From positions 1 to 48,322 of the forward strand of contig CACBRD010000005.1 in assembly GCA_902541515.1 (NCBI GenBank): 48,322 nt of DNA, given 5' to 3'. A program made the position numbers and the translations under genes. Below, in pieces: positions 33,952 through 44,468 of the stretch. The stretch's first letter is position 1. Every line of letters starts with the position of its first letter. Below the pieces are notes generated by a model. It searched no databases and was not told where the DNA came from. It saw only the letters and a list, made by a program, of their open reading frames with translations. The stretch comes from an uncultured Pelagibacteraceae bacterium. GTDB taxonomy: Bacteria; Pseudomonadota; Alphaproteobacteria; Pelagibacterales; Pelagibacteraceae.

Positions 33952-35022
33952 ATGAATTTGGACTTTAAAAACAAATTAAAAAATGGAGATAGTTTAAGGG
34001 AACTTAAAAAAATCCCTAGTGAATCTTTTGATTTAATTTTTGCTGACCCTCCTTACAACTTACAATTAAAAAATGAGCTTATAAGACCCGATAGGTCTAG
34101 GGTAAATGCAGTCAATGATAAATGGGATCAATTTGAAAATTTTAAAAAGTATGATGAATTTACCTACTCGTGGTTAACAGAATGTAAAAGAATTTTGAAA
34201 AAAAATGGAGCTATTTGGGTGATTGGCAGTTACCATAACATTTTTAGAGTTGGCACCGCTATTCAAAATTTAGGTTTTTGGATTTTGAATGACGTTATCT
34301 GGAATAAAAAAAATCCTATGCCAAATTTCAGAGGGACACGTTTTACTAATGCACATGAAACGTTGATTTGGGCATCAAAATCAGAAAAATCAAAATACAC
34401 TTTTAATTATCAATCTTTAAAATGTTTAAATGATGATCTTCAAATGAGATCGAACTGGGAGTTGCCGATTTGTAATGGTTCTGAAAGACTTAAAAAAAAT
34501 GGTAAAAAAGTGCATTCTACTCAAAAACCTGAGGCTCTACTTCACAGAATTTTATTAGCAACCTCAAATAAAAATGATTTAGTTTTAGATCCTTTTTTAG
34601 GATCAGGAACAACAGCAACGGTTGCAAAAAAATTGGGTAGAAATTATTACGGAATTGAAAAAGAAAAAACCTATTATAAGGTAGCTGAACAACGAATAAA
34701 AAATACAAAACCTATAGAAGATGATTATTTAGATACTTTGCAAAATGGTAGATCTAAGCCAAGAATACCTTTTGGGTCATTGGTTGAATTAGGAATAATT
34801 AAACCAGGCACTTCTATTTTCGATAATAAAAAGAAAATCAGCGCAAAAATTATGGCTGATGGAAGTATAAAACATGCCAAAAAAGAGGGCTCTATTCACA
34901 AGGTAGCTGCATCAATATTAGGAGCAGAAAGTTGTAATGGCTGGACTTATTGGCATTATAATCTTAATGGGCAAATAGTGCCTATAGATAATTTAAGACA
35001 AAGATTAATTTCAAAAAATTAA
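33952..35022 (+). CDS. ccrM: CcrM-type adenine-N6 DNA methyltransferase (GANTC specificity predicted)
   Basis: [48 protein letters not shown]-terminal CcrM domain. Start placed at [15 protein letters not shown] rather than TTG 33910. Confidence 0.93.
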   Translation: MNLDFKNKLKNGDSLRELKKIPSESFDLIFADPPYNLQLKNELIRPDRSRVNAVNDKWDQFENFKKYDEFTYSWLTECKRILKKNGAIWVIGSYHNIFRVGTAIQNLGFWILNDVIWNKKNPMPNFRGTRFTNAHETLIWASKSEKSKYTFNYQSLKCLNDDLQMRSNWELPICNGSERLKKNGKKVHSTQKPEALLHRILLATSNKNDLVLDPFLGSGTTATVAKKLGRNYYGIEKEKTYYKVAEQRIKNTKPIEDDYLDTLQNGRSKPRIPFGSLVELGIIKPGTSIFDNKKKISAKIMADGSIKHAKKEGSIHKVAASILGAESCNGWTYWHYNLNGQIVPIDNLRQRLISKN

Positions 35023-36161
35023 TTATTATAAATTTTACCTAAATAAGAATCTAAAAACTTTTTGTTTTTAATAAATTTTTTCAAAAAAATATTTCTAAAA
35101 AAAACAGCCACAGGATTAGACAAATGAAATGCGAATTGATTTAGTTTAGATCTTTTATTAACCATTTTAGTTTTATTAACTCTATTCTTAAAGAAATCCC
35201 CTTCTAAGTTATTTTCAATACTTTTAAATAATTCATAAGCACCCTCTATGGATTGAGATGCCCCTTGAGCAAATGAAGGTGGAAAAGCAAAAAAAGCATC
35301 ACCTATAAAATTAATGTTATCATCATTTGTTTTAAAAAAGTCCTTACTTACAAATACTGGGAATATTTTTAATTCCTGAATTTTATCAAAAAATTCTTTA
35401 TTTTCTTTTGGAACCTTTTCTAAAACTTTTCTAATGAAGGAATTTTCTTTGAATAAAGAATAATTTTTTTGTTGTTCTAAAGTAAGTTCATACTTCATAA
35501 TTGCTATAAAATTTAAGTCTCCATTTTGATTTACTGGATAAATTACCTGATGAAAATCAGAGCCTAAAAATAATGAAATATTTTCATTATCGATTTCAGA
35601 AAAATTTGTTATCTTTCCTCTAATGGCTAGTGTGTTGTTGTATTTTGGTTGACTTTTATTGTTGGAAATCAAACTTCTACTTTTTGAAAAAACTCCATCT
35701 GAAATGATTAAATAATCACATTCAAAAATTTCATTGTTTTCAAAAGTAAGTTGAATTTTCTGATTTTCTTTATTTATACTCGAGACATTATGATTAAATT
35801 TAATTAAATTTTCTATATCCTTTTTCAAAAAATTTATTAAATCAGATCTTTTCAAAGTAGTGTACTGACAATTCTCTGAATTAAAATCAGAGATATTCAA
35901 ATCACATATCTTTTTGAAGTTTTTAGTTGAAAAAAAAATAATCTTTTTTGGATTAAACTTTCTTGCATTTTCAAATTTATTAAATTCAATTTCATTTAAA
36001 AGCTTGACACTATTAACGGATAATTGAATTCCATAACCTTCCTCAAGATTAATCGAATTACTTTTCTCATAAATTACCACTTGATAATCTGAGTTTTTCT
36101 TGAACAAATTAGCAATAAATAATCCTGAAATACCAGCTCCAATAATTGCTATTTTTTTCAT
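35019..36161 (-). CDS. FAD-dependent monooxygenase (UbiH/PHBH-like)
   Basis: [19 protein letters not shown] dinucleotide-binding motif, [39 protein letters not shown]. Confidence 0.88.
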   Translation of the reverse strand: MKKIAIIGAGISGLFIANLFKKNSDYQVVIYEKSNSINLEEGYGIQLSVNSVKLLNEIEFNKFENARKFNPKKIIFFSTKNFKKICDLNISDFNSENCQYTTLKRSDLINFLKKDIENLIKFNHNVSSINKENQKIQLTFENNEIFECDYLIISDGVFSKSRSLISNNKSQPKYNNTLAIRGKITNFSEIDNENISLFLGSDFHQVIYPVNQNGDLNFIAIMKYELTLEQQKNYSLFKENSFIRKVLEKVPKENKEFFDKIQELKIFPVFVSKDFFKTNDDNINFIGDAFFAFPPSFAQGASQSIEGAYELFKSIENNLEGDFFKNRVNKTKMVNKRSKLNQFAFHLSNPVAVFFRNIFLKKFIKNKKFLDSYLGKIYNN

Positions 36162-37141
36162 AAGTTGCTCTCTAAATACTTAACAACTTTTTTTGTAAAT
36201 GTTGGCAACATAGAATTGCCAATTTTTTTTTGATCAACCCAATAAGAAGAGGATATTTCTCTAACAATTTTTGGATATTGAATTTTGATGTTCATATTCA
36301 TGTTGGACATTTTAAAATTTATTGTTTTATTAAATTTTTTGGGTTTAGATAATTCCTGCATTGGAAATATTCTTAAGTTTTTGAGAAATTTAAATTTTGT
36401 ATTTTTAACCAACAGATATTTTTTATCTTTTTTATAAACATTTAAAATAAAATACTTATCTATATTTTTTTTACTGTTCTTTACAAGTTTGAAATCTTTT
36501 TTACGAAATGATTCACATTTTTTTGAGATTGGACATTTTAAACAGTTAGGATTTGTAGGTTTACAAATCAAAGCCCCTAATTCCATTAAAGCCTGCGCAT
36601 AATCGCTGGACCTTGGGGATGTTCCTAATATTGATTTTTTTTTGTGGAGATTTTCCTTAGTAATTTCTTTTTCTTTTTTTAGAAAAAGATATCTTTTTAA
36701 AACTCTCTCAACATTTCCATCTAGCGGTATGAAAGACTTATTAAATGCAATCGCCAAAATTGCACTAGCAGTATAATTTCCAATTCCTGGTAAAGAAATT
36801 AAATCATCAAAAGTATCTGGTAATTTCCCTTGAAAATTTTTTTTTACAACTTGAGCAGTTTTTCTTAAATTTTTTACTCTAGAATAATATCCAAGACCTT
36901 CCCAGAGTTTATATAATTTTTTGTCACTAGTTTTGGCAAGTGAGCTAAGATTTGGAATGTTTTTAATGAAGCGATTAAAATAAGGAATAACTGTTGCAAC
37001 CTGAGTTTGTTGTAACATAAATTCACTTACTAATGTAAAATATTGCTTTTTAGTGGGTGAAACATTTTTTCGCCATGGTAATGATCTTTTATTTAAATCG
37101 TACCAATTAAGAATTTTTTTTGTTACAAATTGATCTTTCAT
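36158..37141 (-). CDS. mutY: A/G-specific adenine glycosylase
   Basis: ILNWYDLNKRSLPWRKN, EFMLQQTQVATV, LPGIGNYTASAI, Fe-S motif C-x6-C-x2-C-x5-C (CKPTNPNCLKCPISKKC). Confidence 0.95.
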   Translation of the reverse strand: MKDQFVTKKILNWYDLNKRSLPWRKNVSPTKKQYFTLVSEFMLQQTQVATVIPYFNRFIKNIPNLSSLAKTSDKKLYKLWEGLGYYSRVKNLRKTAQVVKKNFQGKLPDTFDDLISLPGIGNYTASAILAIAFNKSFIPLDGNVERVLKRYLFLKKEKEITKENLHKKKSILGTSPRSSDYAQALMELGALICKPTNPNCLKCPISKKCESFRKKDFKLVKNSKKNIDKYFILNVYKKDKKYLLVKNTKFKFLKNLRIFPMQELSKPKKFNKTINFKMSNMNMNIKIQYPKIVREISSSYWVDQKKIGNSMLPTFTKKVVKYLESNL

Positions 37142-37630
37142 ATGCAATATAAAAAATATATTAAGCAGAGAACTGGTAGCATTCAAGGATTAAGGTCTTT
37201 CAATGACACTTTGCCAAAAAATATTAAAAAGTTTATTAATAAAAGAGGTCATATTTATTCCGAAACACTCAATAATTGGAAATTCATTGCTGGTGAAAAA
37301 TTATTTAAAGTTTGTTATCCAAAGTCTTTTAAGAATACTAACAAGTTCAGTGTAAGCACGCTCTTAATAATGGTGCAAAGAGGTCATGAAGTTGAGTTAG
37401 AATATTCAAAAAAAGAAATTATGGATAGAATGAATGCTTTTTTTAAAGATGAAGTTGTAAAACGGATTAAATTTACAAGTTTTAACGATGAAAATAAAAT
37501 AGACAATCAGAAGATAATTCAGAATAAACCTGTGACAAACAATAAATATAAAAATAAACTTAATGATGTTAAAAATGAAAAAATCAAAAATTCTTTAATT
37601 GAATTAACTAAAGTTTTTAAAGAAAAATGA
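37142..37630 (+). CDS. DUF721/DciA-like protein
   Basis: Basic N-terminal region then LNNWKFIAGEKLFKVCYPKSFKNTNKFSVSTLLIMVQRGHEVELEYSKKEIMDRMNAFF, a DUF721-like pattern. Confidence 0.75.
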   Translation: MQYKKYIKQRTGSIQGLRSFNDTLPKNIKKFINKRGHIYSETLNNWKFIAGEKLFKVCYPKSFKNTNKFSVSTLLIMVQRGHEVELEYSKKEIMDRMNAFFKDEVVKRIKFTSFNDENKIDNQKIIQNKPVTNNKYKNKLNDVKNEKIKNSLIELTKVFKEK

Positions 37631-38202
37631 ATAAATTATTTCTATTTTTAATATTAATTTTTGAATTAAGTACTAGTGCTAACGCAGAAATAAAGAGAAT
37701 AGTTTCAGGAAATCAAAATGCGAAGATTACAATAATTGCCTACGAGTCTCTAACATGTAGTCATTGTGCAAATTTTCATAAAGATGTTTATCCCTCTCTT
37801 AAAAAAGATTTCATAGATACAGGACTAGTCAAAATAGAATTTCGACACTTTCCTTTAGATATTGCTGCTTTAAATGCTTCAAAAATTTCTCTGTGTAAAC
37901 AAGATCAAAGCTTAGAAATTTTGGAAAAACTTTACTCTAATCAACAAGCTTGGATTAAAGGTAAGGAAATAGAAGAGGTAAATAATAATTTAAAAGAATT
38001 TCTAAAAAACGCCGGGTTTAATATTGATTTTGAAAAATGTATTAACAATAAAGAAATAGAGGATTATGTTTTAAATGATCGAATCGAGGGGACAAAAAAC
38101 TTTAAAGTTAATTCTACTCCTACGATAATAATTAATAACGAAAAGTTCGAAAAATCTCTTAATTATAAAAATTTAAAAAAAACATTAGAAAAACTGATAT
38201 AA
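37627..38202 (+). CDS. DsbA-family secreted thiol:disulfide oxidoreductase
   Basis: Signal peptide; CxxC (LTCSHCANFHKDVYP); C-terminal VNSTPTIIINNEKF. Confidence 0.88.
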   Translation: MNKLFLFLILIFELSTSANAEIKRIVSGNQNAKITIIAYESLTCSHCANFHKDVYPSLKKDFIDTGLVKIEFRHFPLDIAALNASKISLCKQDQSLEILEKLYSNQQAWIKGKEIEEVNNNLKEFLKNAGFNIDFEKCINNKEIEDYVLNDRIEGTKNFKVNSTPTIIINNEKFEKSLNYKNLKKTLEKLI

Positions 38203-38210
38203 GTTAATCC

Positions 38211-40607
38211 ATGGAGTTTAAAAAAATCCAACTCAATGGATTTAAGTCATTTGCAGATAAAACTAATTTCTTAATTGAAAATGGTTTAACAGGCATTGTT
38301 GGCCCAAATGGTTGTGGAAAATCAAATATTGTTGAATCTTTAAGATGGGTAATGGGTGAAACTTCTGCAAAAAGCATGCGAGGATCAGGCATGGAAGATG
38401 TCATATTTTCAGGAACATCAAACAAACCTTCTAAAAATATTGCTGAAGTTTCGGTAACTGTTGCAAATGAAAACAACGAGGGTCCAGTGCAATTTAGAGA
38501 GTTAGACGAAATAAATGTTAGAAGAAAAATAGAAAAAGATAAAGGTTCGAAGTTTTATATCAATGATAAAGAAGTTAGAGCAAGGGATGCTCAAATGTTT
38601 TTCGCAGATTTATCAACTGGAGCTCACTCTCCATCAATGATTAGTCAGGGCAGAATTGGTGCCCTTGTTACTGCAAAACCTACTGATAGAAGAGCAATTT
38701 TAGAGGAAGCTGCAGGAATTTCTGGGTTACATGTTAGAAGACATGAAGCTGAACTAAGGTTGAGTGCTGCAGAAAATAATCTAAAGAGAGCTGATGAATT
38801 AAGAAGGCAACAGGAAAGGCAATTAGCAAATTTACAAAAACAGGCTGAAGAGGCTACAAAATACAAAAATATTTCGGATGAAATAAAAAAAATTGAAGCA
38901 GGATTATATTATCTAAAATTACTAGAGATCGATAAAGAAATTAAAATAGAAAATGAAATTAATACAGAAGCAGAAACTGAAGTCAGTGGTTTTAATAATA
39001 AAATTAACGAATTAGAGAAACTGATTAAAACTGAGGTTGATAAAATAACTCCTCTTCGAGAAAAAAATATTGAAAATTTATCAAAGATACAAAGGCTAAA
39101 CTTAGAGCTTAAAAATCTTGACGAGGAAAACAGTAGAATTCAAGACGAAATAGAAAACGTTAAAAAATCTCTACAAACAATAGATGATGATATTAGTAGG
39201 GAAAGAGGAATAGTGATTGATGCAAATTCAAATGAAAAAAGACTGAAAGAAGAAAAAAGTGAGCTTATTGAAATCGACTCAAAATATTATCAAACTGAGA
39301 AACAATCAAATGAGGATTTGGTAAATAGCAAAAATAAATTAAAATCAGAAATTGATAAAATTAAAAAATTAATTAATTCACAAAAAAATGAAGATGCAAT
39401 TAAATCACTAGATGATTGCCAATTTGTCATTGAAGAATACGCAGATAGTTATAGTAAAAACCAAAATATCAAAAGAGAGTCTGTCAAAAGAAATGAGAGA
39501 ATTGCAATAATTGATAAAGAGATTGAGAGTTGGAAAAATCTTTTATCTAATTCGGAAAAAATGGTTGCAGAATTAAGTGATAGAAAAAATAAACTTAATG
39601 CGCAACTAGATAAACTTGATAATCAACCAAAATTTCAGGCAGAAAAAAAAGGGCAAATTTCTGAAAATTTGAGAATTTCTGAAAATGAAAAAAATGAAAA
39701 TGAGCAAATTATCAATACCACAGATGAAAAAATCGACACTCTTAGAAATCAACTAAACGAGATACAAGAACAATCTATTCAGATAAGAGAACGAAAAGCA
39801 AGTTCAGGGGCAACAATTGAAGGACTTAAAAAAAGAAAAAATGATTTAGTTGATAGAATAATTTCTGAGCTAAATCTTACAGAAGAAAATATTTTAGAAA
39901 ATTCAAATTTATTTGGTGTGGAAGAACTGCCTGATGCTGTTAATCAAGAAGACTTATTAGATAAAAAAAAACAAGAGAGAGAAAAATTAGGCTCGGTCAA
40001 CCTGAAGGCTGACGAGGAGACTGTAAAATATGAAACAGAAATTAAGAAAATGGAACAAGATAGAGCAGACTTAGTTACAGCAATTGTAAAACTCAAAGAT
40101 AGTATTAATGAGTTAAATCAAAAAGGAAGGGAAAGACTAATTGAGGCCTTTGATAAGGTAAATAGAAAATTTAATGAGGTTTATACAAAATTATTTAATG
40201 GAGGAAATGCTAAGCTTGAATTGGTTGACTCTGATGACCCTTTAGAAGCTGGTTTAGAAATGTTAGTAAGTCCTCCTGGAAAAAGACTTCAATCAATAAC
40301 TTTATTGTCAGGTGGTGAGCAGGCTTTGACTGCACTATCTTTAATTTTTGCAGTTTTTTTAACTAACCCCTCGCCTATATGTGTTTTGGACGAGGTTGAT
40401 GCACCTTTAGATGATGCCAACGTAACAAGATTTTGTGGCTTGCTTGAGGAACTAATAAAAATTACAAATACTAAATTCATCATAGTCACTCACCATGCTT
40501 TAACAATGTCAAAAATGAATAGACTTTATGGCGTCACCATGCCTGAAAAAGGAATTAGTCAACTTGTGGCTGTTGATTTACAAAAAGCAGAAAGCATGGT
40601 CGCTTAA
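38211..40607 (+). CDS. smc: SMC-family chromosome segregation ATPase, short (798 aa)
   Basis: Walker A GIVGPNGCGKSNIVESLRWVMGE, signature LLSGGEQALTALSL, Walker B PICVLDEVDAPLDDANV, coiled-coil middle. Confidence 0.93.
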   Translation: MEFKKIQLNGFKSFADKTNFLIENGLTGIVGPNGCGKSNIVESLRWVMGETSAKSMRGSGMEDVIFSGTSNKPSKNIAEVSVTVANENNEGPVQFRELDEINVRRKIEKDKGSKFYINDKEVRARDAQMFFADLSTGAHSPSMISQGRIGALVTAKPTDRRAILEEAAGISGLHVRRHEAELRLSAAENNLKRADELRRQQERQLANLQKQAEEATKYKNISDEIKKIEAGLYYLKLLEIDKEIKIENEINTEAETEVSGFNNKINELEKLIKTEVDKITPLREKNIENLSKIQRLNLELKNLDEENSRIQDEIENVKKSLQTIDDDISRERGIVIDANSNEKRLKEEKSELIEIDSKYYQTEKQSNEDLVNSKNKLKSEIDKIKKLINSQKNEDAIKSLDDCQFVIEEYADSYSKNQNIKRESVKRNERIAIIDKEIESWKNLLSNSEKMVAELSDRKNKLNAQLDKLDNQPKFQAEKKGQISENLRISENEKNENEQIINTTDEKIDTLRNQLNEIQEQSIQIRERKASSGATIEGLKKRKNDLVDRIISELNLTEENILENSNLFGVEELPDAVNQEDLLDKKKQEREKLGSVNLKADEETVKYETEIKKMEQDRADLVTAIVKLKDSINELNQKGRERLIEAFDKVNRKFNEVYTKLFNGGNAKLELVDSDDPLEAGLEMLVSPPGKRLQSITLLSGGEQALTALSLIFAVFLTNPSPICVLDEVDAPLDDANVTRFCGLLEELIKITNTKFIIVTHHALTMSKMNRLYGVTMPEKGISQLVAVDLQKAESMVA

Positions 40608-40620
40608 GTAATTAATTAAA

Positions 40621-40896
40621 ATGTCCAAAGATCCATTCAAAACTCGCTTAGAGATTGCAAAGAAAAAGGTTTCAAAAAGAGATCTAGAAAATAAAAAAGA
40701 TAATCAATCTCCAATTGGCACTGCTTTTAAGCTAAGTACTGAGCTAGTTTCAGCAGTCGCTGTAGGGACAATTATTGGGTTTCTTTTGGACAAGACCTTT
40801 GGTACTAAACCCTGGTTAATTTTAATATTTTTTTTTGTAGGGGTAGTTGCAGGGATAATTAATGTAATTAGATCCGCAAAAAAAATGCAAAAATAG
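40621..40896 (+). CDS. atpI: ATP synthase protein I (AtpI/AtpZ-like)
   Basis: Two TM helices: STELVSAVAVGTIIGFLLDKTFGTKPWLILIFFFVGVVAGIINV; directly precedes atpB. Confidence 0.83.
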   Translation: MSKDPFKTRLEIAKKKVSKRDLENKKDNQSPIGTAFKLSTELVSAVAVGTIIGFLLDKTFGTKPWLILIFFFVGVVAGIINVIRSAKKMQK

Positions 40897-40906
40897 ATAA
40901 GGATTT

Positions 40907-41641
40907 ATGGCAGCTAACCCAATGACACAATTCGAAGTTTATAGGATTGGTCCAGAAATAAAAGTAGGCGCTTTTGATATTTCTTTTACCAACGCGAGTT
41001 TATTCATGGTCATAAGTTCTCTTGCAATTTTAATAATATTCAACCTTGGTTCAAAGAAAAACTCAATACTTCCAAATAAGATCCAGCTCTTAGCTGAATT
41101 AAGCTATTCATTTGTCTCAAAAATGATCAGCGATACTGCTGGTTCAAAAGCTAAACCATATTTTTCATTTATCTTTTCATTATTTATGTTTGTTTTGTTT
41201 TGTAACATGTTCGGCATGATACCTTACACTTTTACAGTGACTAGTCATATCATTGTGACTTTCATATTAGCAGCTTTTATTTTTATTGGAGTGACAGTTA
41301 TTGGTTTTATAAAACATGGCTTTGGTTACTTAAAACTATTTGTTCCAAGTGGTGTTCCTATCGTACTTTTACCATTAATTGTGGTCATTGAAATTATTTC
41401 ATATTTAAGTAGACCTATCAGCTTATCAGTTAGATTGTTTGCAAACATGATGGCAGGACACACTATGATGAAGGTTTTCGGGGGCTTTGTTGTAAGTCTC
41501 GGAATTGTTGGTGGATGGCTTCCACTGAGTTTTTCAGTTGCTTTAACTGGTTTGGAGATACTAGTTGCTTTTCTTCAAGCTTATGTTTTTGCAATTTTAA
41601 CATGCATTTATTTAAATGATGCATTAAATTTACACCATTAA
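40907..41641 (+). CDS. atpB: F0F1 ATP synthase subunit a
   Basis: FCNMFGMIPYTFTVTSHI, RPISLSVRLFANMMAGH, LTGLEILVAFLQAYVFAILTCIYLNDAL. Confidence 0.98.
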   Translation: MAANPMTQFEVYRIGPEIKVGAFDISFTNASLFMVISSLAILIIFNLGSKKNSILPNKIQLLAELSYSFVSKMISDTAGSKAKPYFSFIFSLFMFVLFCNMFGMIPYTFTVTSHIIVTFILAAFIFIGVTVIGFIKHGFGYLKLFVPSGVPIVLLPLIVVIEIISYLSRPISLSVRLFANMMAGHTMMKVFGGFVVSLGIVGGWLPLSFSVALTGLEILVAFLQAYVFAILTCIYLNDALNLHH

Positions 41642-41658
41642 CTTATAAGGAGGATATA

Positions 41659-41886
41659 ATGGAATTAGAAGCAGCAAAAATGATTGGAGCAGGACTTGCG
41701 GCTATAGCTTTAGCTGGAGCTGGAGTAGGCATCGGAATAATTTTTGGAAATTATTTATCTGGTGCAATGAGAAATCCATCTGCAGCTCAAAAACAATTTC
41801 CTAATTTGCTTTTAGGATTCGCTCTTGCAGAAGCAACAGGATTATTTGGATTAGTTGTTGCATTGATTATTCTTTTTGCGTTTTAA
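41659..41886 (+). CDS. atpE: F0F1 ATP synthase subunit c
   Basis: GAGVGIGIIFGNYLSGAMRNPSAA, ion-binding Glu in LLGFALAEATGLFGLVVALI. Confidence 0.98.
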   Translation: MELEAAKMIGAGLAAIALAGAGVGIGIIFGNYLSGAMRNPSAAQKQFPNLLLGFALAEATGLFGLVVALIILFAF

Positions 41887-41889
41887 TTA

Positions 41890-42480
41890 ATGTTTAAAAA
41901 TCTATTTTTATATTCATTAATTGCAAATTTCTTTTTTACAAAAAAGATTTTTGCAGCGGAGAGTGGAGGAATGCCTCAATTAGATCCGGAGTTTTGGATT
42001 TCACAAATTTTCTGGCTCGTACTCACTTTTGGAGTTTTGTATATTGTTTTATCGAAACTTATATTGCCCAAAATAAGTGCAAACTTAGAATTGAGAAAAT
42101 CACAAATCCAGGAAAACATTGAGGCAGCTGAAAAACAAAGAGAAAGTAGTGAAGCTAAACTTAAAGAATTTGATGGTATTATTCTTAAAAGCAAAATTGA
42201 AGCAAAGAACATTTTCAAAGATGCTAGAGAAAAAGTAATCAAAAATATTAATTCTAAAAAAGAGATTTTAGACAAACAAATTGATGATGAAATTAAAAAA
42301 GCTGAAGTAGAAATAGATACTTTAAGACAAAGTGCTTCAGAAAAAATTAGTAAAATTGCAGTTGTAACATCTACTGAAATTTTAAAAAAATTAATTGGAG
42401 CAGAAGTTAATAATAGCAGTATCTCTGCGATTGTTGATGATCTAGTAAAAAAAAACGGAGATAAATATTATGGTCATTGA
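41890..42480 (+). CDS. atpF': F0F1 ATP synthase subunit b'
   Basis: FWISQIFWLVLTFGVLYIVLSKLILPKISANLELRKSQIQENIEAAEKQR. Confidence 0.92.
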   Translation: MFKNLFLYSLIANFFFTKKIFAAESGGMPQLDPEFWISQIFWLVLTFGVLYIVLSKLILPKISANLELRKSQIQENIEAAEKQRESSEAKLKEFDGIILKSKIEAKNIFKDAREKVIKNINSKKEILDKQIDDEIKKAEVEIDTLRQSASEKISKIAVVTSTEILKKLIGAEVNNSSISAIVDDLVKKNGDKYYGH

Positions 42481-42967
42481 TTCAACTTTTTGGGTCGCAG
42501 TTTCTTTTGTAATATTTTTTGGGGGTCTGATATATTTAAAAGTACCTCAAAAAATTAATACTATTCTTAATAAATTAATCTCAGACATAAAAAATGAGAT
42601 TGATGAAAGTGAAAAACTGAGAAGTGAAGCAAAGATATTATTAGATAATGCTCAGAAAAAATTAGACACAGCGCAATCTGAAAGTAAGGAAATACTTGAT
42701 CAGGCAAAGAAAGATGCTGATAAATTAATCATTGAGCTTAATGACAAATTTCATAAATCTTCAGAAATTAAGAAAAATTTGGCTAAAAATAAAATTAATC
42801 AAATGAGAGAAGTAGCGATTAAAGAGATTAAAGATGCATCTGTTAAAATAGCTATAGACTCTGTAAAAAAAATAATAACAACCTCAGTTGATAAATCTAA
42901 ACTTGATACGCTGTTTCAGAAAAATTTAGAAGAAACTAAAGAAGAGTTAAAAAAAATTAACTCATAA
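42470..42967 (+). CDS. atpF: F0F1 ATP synthase subunit b
   Basis: FWVAVSFVIFFGGLIYLKVPQKINTILNKLISDIKNEIDESEKLRSEAK. Confidence 0.92.
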   Translation: MVIDSTFWVAVSFVIFFGGLIYLKVPQKINTILNKLISDIKNEIDESEKLRSEAKILLDNAQKKLDTAQSESKEILDQAKKDADKLIIELNDKFHKSSEIKKNLAKNKINQMREVAIKEIKDASVKIAIDSVKKIITTSVDKSKLDTLFQKNLEETKEELKKINS

Positions 42968-43007
42968 TACTTTTTACAATTTATCCAAAAAAATATAAAT
43001 TATCATT

Positions 43008-44468
43008 ATGAATTCTGTAGTTATAGGATCTGGTTTTGGGGGTATAGCAGCCGCTCTTCGCCTAAAAGCTAAGGGTCACAATGTTACATTAATTGAAAAA
43101 CACAAAGACCTAGGGGGTAGAGCAAGAGTTTTTAAAAGGAATGGTTTCATTTACGATGGTGGTCCAACAGTAATTACAGCTCCATATTTAATTAATGAAT
43201 TATTTGAATTATTTCAAAAAAATCCAAATGATTATATTAAATTAACACCTCTTAAAGTTTGGTATCAATTTATTTTTGAGGATAAATCAAAGTTCAATTA
43301 CTCTGGTGACGAAAATGAAATGAAGAGACAAATTGAGCTTATTAATAAAGAGGATGCTCAAGGATATGAAAAACTTGTTAATTTCACCAAAAAAATTTTT
43401 GATAAAGGTTTTACAGAACTAGCTGATGTACCCTTTGACAAGCCTTCAGTGATGATGAAACAATTACCCGCATTACTCAAACTCAAAAGCTATAAGTCAG
43501 TATATTCACTAGTATCATCTTATATTAAAAATGAAAAATTAAGAAGAATGTTGAGCATGCATCCTCTTTTAGTTGGTGGAAATCCATTTACCACAACTTC
43601 AATATATGGATTGATTTTGTACTTAGAAAAAAAATGGGGGATTCACTATTCTATGGGTGGAACAGGAAATATCATAAGTGGTTTTGAAAAGTTAATGAAT
43701 GAAGAAGGTATCGAGGTAATAAAAGGTTCTGAGGTGACTAAAATAATTTCAAACCAAAATGAGATTACTGGAGTTCAATTGGACAACTCAAAAAAAATTG
43801 ACGCCAATAAAGTTATTTGTAATGCAGATCCACCGGGTGTTTATGAAAAAATGTTAAACGGCCAGAGTAGTAATTCTTTTATGTTTAAATGGAAAAAAAA
43901 TAGAATGGAATATTCAATGGGTTTATTTGTTTATTATTTCGGAACCAAGAAAATTTACCATAACGTTGAACATCACACCATTAAATTTGGCAATAAATAT
44001 AAAGAGCACCTTGATGACATTTTTAATCATAAAAAATTAAACAACGATATAAGTTATTATCTACATAGACCCACTGCCACTGATAAATCCATGGCACCGG
44101 ATGGACATGATTGTTTCTATGTTCTAGTTCCTGTTCCCAATAACCAATCAAAAATTGATTGGTCGTTAGAAGGTGAAAAAATGAAAAATTTAGTAGTAGA
44201 GAAAATGGAGAAAGACTTAATGCCAAACTTAAAAGAAAATATTGTTGAAGATTTTTATTTAACACCAGACTACTTTGAAAAAGATCTCAATACAAAATAT
44301 GGTTCTGGTTTTTCTATACAACCAAAATTCTCGCAGTCTGCTTACTTTAGATTTCATAACAAATCTGAAATTTATAACAATTTATATTTTGTTGGTGCGG
44401 GAACTCATCCGGGGGCAGGTGTACCTGGAGTACTTTCCTCAGCAAAGGTTTTAGATAAAATTTTATAA
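43008..44468 (+). CDS. crtI: Phytoene desaturase
   Basis: VIGSGFGGIAAALRLKAKGHNVTLIEKHKDLGGRARVFKRNGFIYDGGPTVITAPYL; YFVGAGTHPGAGVPGVLSSAKV. Confidence 0.95.
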   Translation: MNSVVIGSGFGGIAAALRLKAKGHNVTLIEKHKDLGGRARVFKRNGFIYDGGPTVITAPYLINELFELFQKNPNDYIKLTPLKVWYQFIFEDKSKFNYSGDENEMKRQIELINKEDAQGYEKLVNFTKKIFDKGFTELADVPFDKPSVMMKQLPALLKLKSYKSVYSLVSSYIKNEKLRRMLSMHPLLVGGNPFTTTSIYGLILYLEKKWGIHYSMGGTGNIISGFEKLMNEEGIEVIKGSEVTKIISNQNEITGVQLDNSKKIDANKVICNADPPGVYEKMLNGQSSNSFMFKWKKNRMEYSMGLFVYYFGTKKIYHNVEHHTIKFGNKYKEHLDDIFNHKKLNNDISYYLHRPTATDKSMAPDGHDCFYVLVPVPNNQSKIDWSLEGEKMKNLVVEKMEKDLMPNLKENIVEDFYLTPDYFEKDLNTKYGSGFSIQPKFSQSAYFRFHNKSEIYNNLYFVGAGTHPGAGVPGVLSSAKVLDKIL

